Source of the DNA: Nocardioides islandensis
Lineage (GTDB): Bacteria; Actinomycetota; Actinomycetes; Propionibacteriales; Nocardioidaceae
Assembly (NCBI RefSeq): GCF_015352455.1
Contig: NZ_JADKPN010000016.1
Coordinates: 1-64,000, forward strand
Length of the DNA stretch: 64,000 nucleotides
Reading direction: 5' to 3'
Part shown: piece by piece, positions 58,762 to 64,000 of the stretch
How positions within the stretch are numbered: position 1 is the first letter of the stretch
Layout of the letters: each line of letters starts with the position of its first letter
Notes under the pieces: generated by a model
The model's database searches: none
Told to the model about the DNA's origin: nothing
The model's input: the letters and a program-made list of their open reading frames with translations, nothing else
Made by a program: the position numbers and the translations under genes

Positions 58762-59751
58762 CTAGATCAGGCCCAGCTCCACGACGGCGTCCCGCTCCTC
58801 GGCCAGCTCGGCGGTCGAGGCGTCGATGCGGCCGCGCGAGAAGTCGTCGATCTCCAGGCCGGAGACGATGGTCCACTCGCCGTGCTTGGTGGTCACCGGG
58901 AACGACGAGACCAGGCCCTCGGGGACGCCGTACGAGCCGTCGGAGACGACCGCCATCGAGACCCAGTCGCCCTCGGCGGAGCCGAGCAGCCAGTCGCGGG
59001 CCGCGTCGATGGTCGCGTTGGCGGCGGAGGCGGCCGAGGAGGAACCGCGGGCGTCGATGATCGCCGCGCCGCGCTTGGCGACAGTGGGGATGAAGGTGTT
59101 CTCGATCCAGTCCTGGTCGTCCACGACCTCGGCCGCGTTGCGGCCGCCGACCTCGGCGTGGAAGAGGTCGGGGTACTGCGTGGCCGAGTGGTTGCCCCAG
59201 ATCGTCATGTGGGTGATGTCGGTGACCGGCGCGCCGGTCTTCTGCGCGAGCTGGGAGATCGCCCGGTTGTGGTCGAGGCGGGTCAGGGCGGAGAACCGCT
59301 CCTTCGGGATGTCCGGTGCGTTGGACAGGGCGATCAGCGCGTTGGTGTTGGCCGGGTTGCCGGTGACGCCGATGCGCACGTCGTCGGCGGCCACGTCGTT
59401 GAGGGCCTTGCCCTGCTCGGTGAAGATCGCGCCGTTGGCCGAGAGCAGCTCGCTGCGCTCCATGCCCGGGCCGCGCGGGCGCGCGCCCACGAGGAGCGCG
59501 AGGTTGACGCCGTCGAAGATCTTGCGGGGGTCCGAGCCGATCTGCACGCCGGCGAGACCCGGGAACGCGCAGTCGTCGAGCTCCATCACGACGCCCTCGA
59601 GGGCCTTCAGCGCGGGCTCGATCTCCAGCAGGCGCAGCTCGATCGGGCGGTCCGCCCCGAGCAGGGACCCGCTCGCGAGGCGGAACAGCAGGCTGTAGCC
59701 GATCTGGCCGGCGGCGCCGGTGACGGCGACCTTGAGAGGGGCTTCAGGCAC
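58762..59751 (-). CDS. mdh: Malate dehydrogenase
   Basis: The 329-residue enzyme interconverts malate and oxaloacetate with NAD+. It has KVAVTGAAGQIGYSLLFRLASG (Rossmann loop), ELDDCAFPGL, the substrate arginines in GARPRGPGMER, and the catalytic His in MTIWGNHSATQYPD. The GTG at 59751, with GAAGGAG upstream, gives the family's usual length; the longer frame from 59796 adds 15 unlikely residues. It closes the conserved core block. Confidence 0.96.
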   Translation of the reverse strand: MPEAPLKVAVTGAAGQIGYSLLFRLASGSLLGADRPIELRLLEIEPALKALEGVVMELDDCAFPGLAGVQIGSDPRKIFDGVNLALLVGARPRGPGMERSELLSANGAIFTEQGKALNDVAADDVRIGVTGNPANTNALIALSNAPDIPKERFSALTRLDHNRAISQLAQKTGAPVTDITHMTIWGNHSATQYPDLFHAEVGGRNAAEVVDDQDWIENTFIPTVAKRGAAIIDARGSSSAASAANATIDAARDWLLGSAEGDWVSMAVVSDGSYGVPEGLVSSFPVTTKHGEWTIVSGLEIDDFSRGRIDASTAELAEERDAVVELGLI

Positions 59752-59819
59752 GACGACTCCTTCATCAACGGGTACGTCGGCGACGCTAGCAGCCACCGGC
59801 CGTGCGGCATCCTGGGGTC

Positions 59820-60527
59820 ATGCTGCGGCGACGGGTGGTGCTCGCCGCACCCTTCGCCGTCCTCGTCAGCGGCTGCGCCGCCGCCGGCGAGGCGAACCCC
59901 GAGAAGATCGGGCCGCGCGGTGTCGACGAGCTGACGATCCCCACGCCGTCTCCGAACCTCGAGGACTTCGTCGCCACCATCGACAACCCGTACCTCGCCG
60001 TCGAACCGGGCCGCGTCTGGACCTACGACGTCTCCGGCAGCGCCGCCAGCCGGCTCGTCGTCCGCGTCCAGGACGAGGCGTCGACGGTGGCCGGCGTGCG
60101 GTGCACCACGCTCTACTCCCTCGCCACGGCGTCGGGCGGTGCGCCGGTGTGGGAGAGGTACCTCCAGCTCGCCCAGGACCTCCGCGGGAACGTGTGGACC
60201 TTCGGTGAGTACGGCGACCGGAGCTGGGGGGCCGGACAGGCCGACGCCCGCGCCGGGCTGTTCATGGCCGCGACCCCGCGGGTCGGGGACGGGTACCTCG
60301 AGGAGGACGCCCCGGACGTCGCCGCCGACCGCACGACCGTGCTGTCGCTGACCGAGACGGCGACGGTCCCGGCGGGGGAGTTCGCCGACGTGCTGCTGCT
60401 CGAGACGCGAGCCGAGGTGGGCGACCTCGACGTGACGAGACGGTCCTACGCCGTGGGCGCCGGACTCGTGGAGTCGCTGACCACCCTGGGCGGGACCGAG
60501 CACGCGGAGCTCGTGTCGGTGACGTAG
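59820..60527 (+). CDS. Lipoprotein, unknown function
   Basis: The 235-residue protein has a lipobox (FAVLVSGC) after a basic signal start (LRRRVVLAAP). The mature domain is beta-rich, with repeated segments such as NPYLAVEPGRVWTYDVSG, WTFGEYGDRSW and ADVLLLETRAEVGDLDV. No family is recognised with confidence. It is divergent from mdh across a 68-base gap and ends convergently with the aquaporin gene. Confidence 0.85.
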   Translation: MLRRRVVLAAPFAVLVSGCAAAGEANPEKIGPRGVDELTIPTPSPNLEDFVATIDNPYLAVEPGRVWTYDVSGSAASRLVVRVQDEASTVAGVRCTTLYSLATASGGAPVWERYLQLAQDLRGNVWTFGEYGDRSWGAGQADARAGLFMAATPRVGDGYLEEDAPDVAADRTTVLSLTETATVPAGEFADVLLLETRAEVGDLDVTRRSYAVGAGLVESLTTLGGTEHAELVSVT

Positions 60528-60531
60528 CCCG

Positions 60532-61605
60532 TCAGGTCGGGGGTCGTACCTGGGTCTGGCCGTCGTCGTCACCGTTCGGCCACGGCTGCTGCCACCCCTG
60601 ACCCTGCTGCTGCGGGGGCGGTGCCGGCGGCGGCTGCTGCGGCTGCTGCGGCTGTGGGGGCCACGGCTGGCCCTGCTGGGGCGGCTGGCCCTGGTACGGC
60701 GGCTGGCCCGTCGGGTACTGCGGCTGCTGCTGCCAGTGCGGCGGCTGCGGCGGCCACTGCTGGCCGGGCGGCGGCGGGGCGGGCGTGCCGTACTGCTGGT
60801 TCCACTGCTGCTGGTAGGCGTCAGGGGCGCCGTACCCGGGCACCGCGCCGGCCACCGGCCGCCGCGCCAGGCGCCAGCCCGATCCCACGACCGGCTCGGC
60901 GCCGCGACCGAAGACGGCGGGGTACAGCAGACCGGCCAGGGCACCACCCACGAGCGGGGCGAGGATGAACAGCCACAGCTGGAGGATCGCGTCGGAGCCG
61001 GCGAACAGGGCGGCGCCGATCGAGCGGGCGGGGTTCACCGACGTGCCGGTCAGCGGGATGAGCGCGAAGTGGATCATCGCCAGCGACAGCCCGATGGCCA
61101 GCGGCGCGAGGGCGGGGTGCTCGTTGCGCTCGTCGGTGACCGACAAGATCACCAGCAGGAAGACCAGCGTGGCCACCGCTTCCACGATGAACGCCGCCCA
61201 CCAGGCCAGGCCGTTGCCGCTCTGGTCGCCGAAGGCGTTCTGCCCGAAGCTGCCCTCGGAGCTGTAGCCGGGGATGCCCTGCCAGACAACCCACAGGACG
61301 CCGGCGGCGACGATGCCGCCGATCAGCTGCGCCAGCATGTAGAAACCGGCCTGCGCCCAGGCGAGCCGGCCCCCGATGACGGCGCCCAGCGTGACCGCGG
61401 GGTTGAAGTGCCCGCCGGAGATGCGGCCGACGGCGTAGGCCATCACGACCACCGTGAGCCCGAACGCGAGGCCGGTCGTGACGACCTCCCCACCGGTGGC
61501 CACGGCGGTGCCGACCCCGAAGAAGACGAGCACGAACGTGCCGAGGACCTCGGCACCGAACTTCTGCCCTGCCGTGGGCGCCGCGACCGCCACTGTTTCC
61601 GTCAT
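60532..61605 (-). CDS. Aquaporin (MIP family) with Pro/Gln-rich C-terminal tail
   Basis: The 357-residue protein has a complete six-helix MIP channel in its first 245 residues with both NPA loops: SGGHFNPAVTLG and GTSVNPARSIG. Residues between suit an AqpZ-like water channel. The tail of about 110 residues is rich in Pro, Gln, Gly and Trp (APPPPGQQWPPQPPHW and QGQPPQQGQPWPPQPQQPQQ), ends DDGQTQVRPPT and should lie in the cytoplasm. An upstream ATG at 61647 would add 14 residues; 61605 has a purine-rich AGGGG. Confidence 0.92.
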   Translation of the reverse strand: MTETVAVAAPTAGQKFGAEVLGTFVLVFFGVGTAVATGGEVVTTGLAFGLTVVVMAYAVGRISGGHFNPAVTLGAVIGGRLAWAQAGFYMLAQLIGGIVAAGVLWVVWQGIPGYSSEGSFGQNAFGDQSGNGLAWWAAFIVEAVATLVFLLVILSVTDERNEHPALAPLAIGLSLAMIHFALIPLTGTSVNPARSIGAALFAGSDAILQLWLFILAPLVGGALAGLLYPAVFGRGAEPVVGSGWRLARRPVAGAVPGYGAPDAYQQQWNQQYGTPAPPPPGQQWPPQPPHWQQQPQYPTGQPPYQGQPPQQGQPWPPQPQQPQQPPPAPPPQQQGQGWQQPWPNGDDDGQTQVRPPT

Positions 61606-61708
61606 GCCGAGCCCCTGTCCCGTCGAGCCGTGCACCGGTGCATCCATCGGGCTCCGGCAGCCTACCCTCGCCTGCGTCGACCGGGCGCCAGCCTGTTAGC
61701 GTCCGAAC

Positions 61709-63937
<2,229 letters not shown>

Positions 63938-64000
63938 CCGCTGGACGAGGACGGCGCTCTCGCGCCGGTCACGGGAGCCGGTGGCTGTGCGCCGCTGCCG

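Overview
The window is very GC-rich chromosomal DNA with frequent GTG starts, strong third-position G/C bias and tightly packed genes. I read it as a high-GC actinobacterium, most likely Nocardioides or a close relative in the Propionibacteriales. The supports are F420-type luciferase-like oxidoreductase, PspC, SARP/BTAD, LprG, DUF3017 and DUF6350 families, and the dispersed 'GGTCTCGACACGGGCTCG' inverted repeats. The genus is an inference. I saw no rRNA, tRNA, CRISPR array, transposase, phage gene or plasmid function.

Layout. (1) 0-9 kb: a tandem repeat block, then a compact operon of wax-ester synthase/DGAT, a bifunctional aldehyde/alcohol dehydrogenase (AdhE) and an SRPBCC protein. Next come guaA and a P55-like MFS exporter overlapping an LprG/LppX-type lipoprotein. 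(2) 9-12.5 kb, minus strand: cupin, hemerythrin, tdh, kbl (apparently with an ATC start) and a 58-residue CxxC protein. They are divergent from a cytochrome P450 across a perfect 20-bp palindrome. (3) 14-18 kb, minus: DinB protein, MMPL transporter, acyl-CoA dehydrogenase. (4) 18-27 kb, plus: a 1229-residue tandem-domain class III cyclase with ATPase and TPR regions, laid out like animal soluble adenylyl cyclase, then a 1618-residue secreted gingipain-like (C25) peptidase carrying seven APRIY repeats. (5) 27-31 kb: MpaB/DUF2236 oxygenase, F420 oxidoreductase, acyltransferase, YbaK-like deacylase, PaiB-like flavin protein. (6) 31-36 kb: an envelope-stress locus of three PspC proteins, one fused to a histidine kinase, with its LuxR-type response regulator. 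(7) 36-42.6 kb: conserved core of pcrA, M23 peptidase, B12-binding mutase subunit, sucC and sucD. (8) 42.7-52 kb: an accessory block of methyltransferase, hydrolase-glycosyltransferase fusion, SARP/ATPase regulator, lipoprotein and a membrane-anchored sigma factor with an external sensor. (9) 52-64 kb: core resumes with DUF6350, a ZTP riboswitch, purH, folD, DUF3017, several small genes, mdh, aquaporin and monomeric isocitrate dehydrogenase.

The core genes serve the TCA cycle (sucCD, mdh, icd), propionyl/methylmalonyl or isobutyryl-CoA metabolism, purine synthesis (guaA, purH) and one-carbon metabolism (folD). Three places deserve most attention: the accessory block at 42.7-52 kb, the secreted C25-like peptidase, and a shared TGACAGT/ACTGTCA operator in front of the acyl-CoA dehydrogenase and the F420 oxidoreductase.
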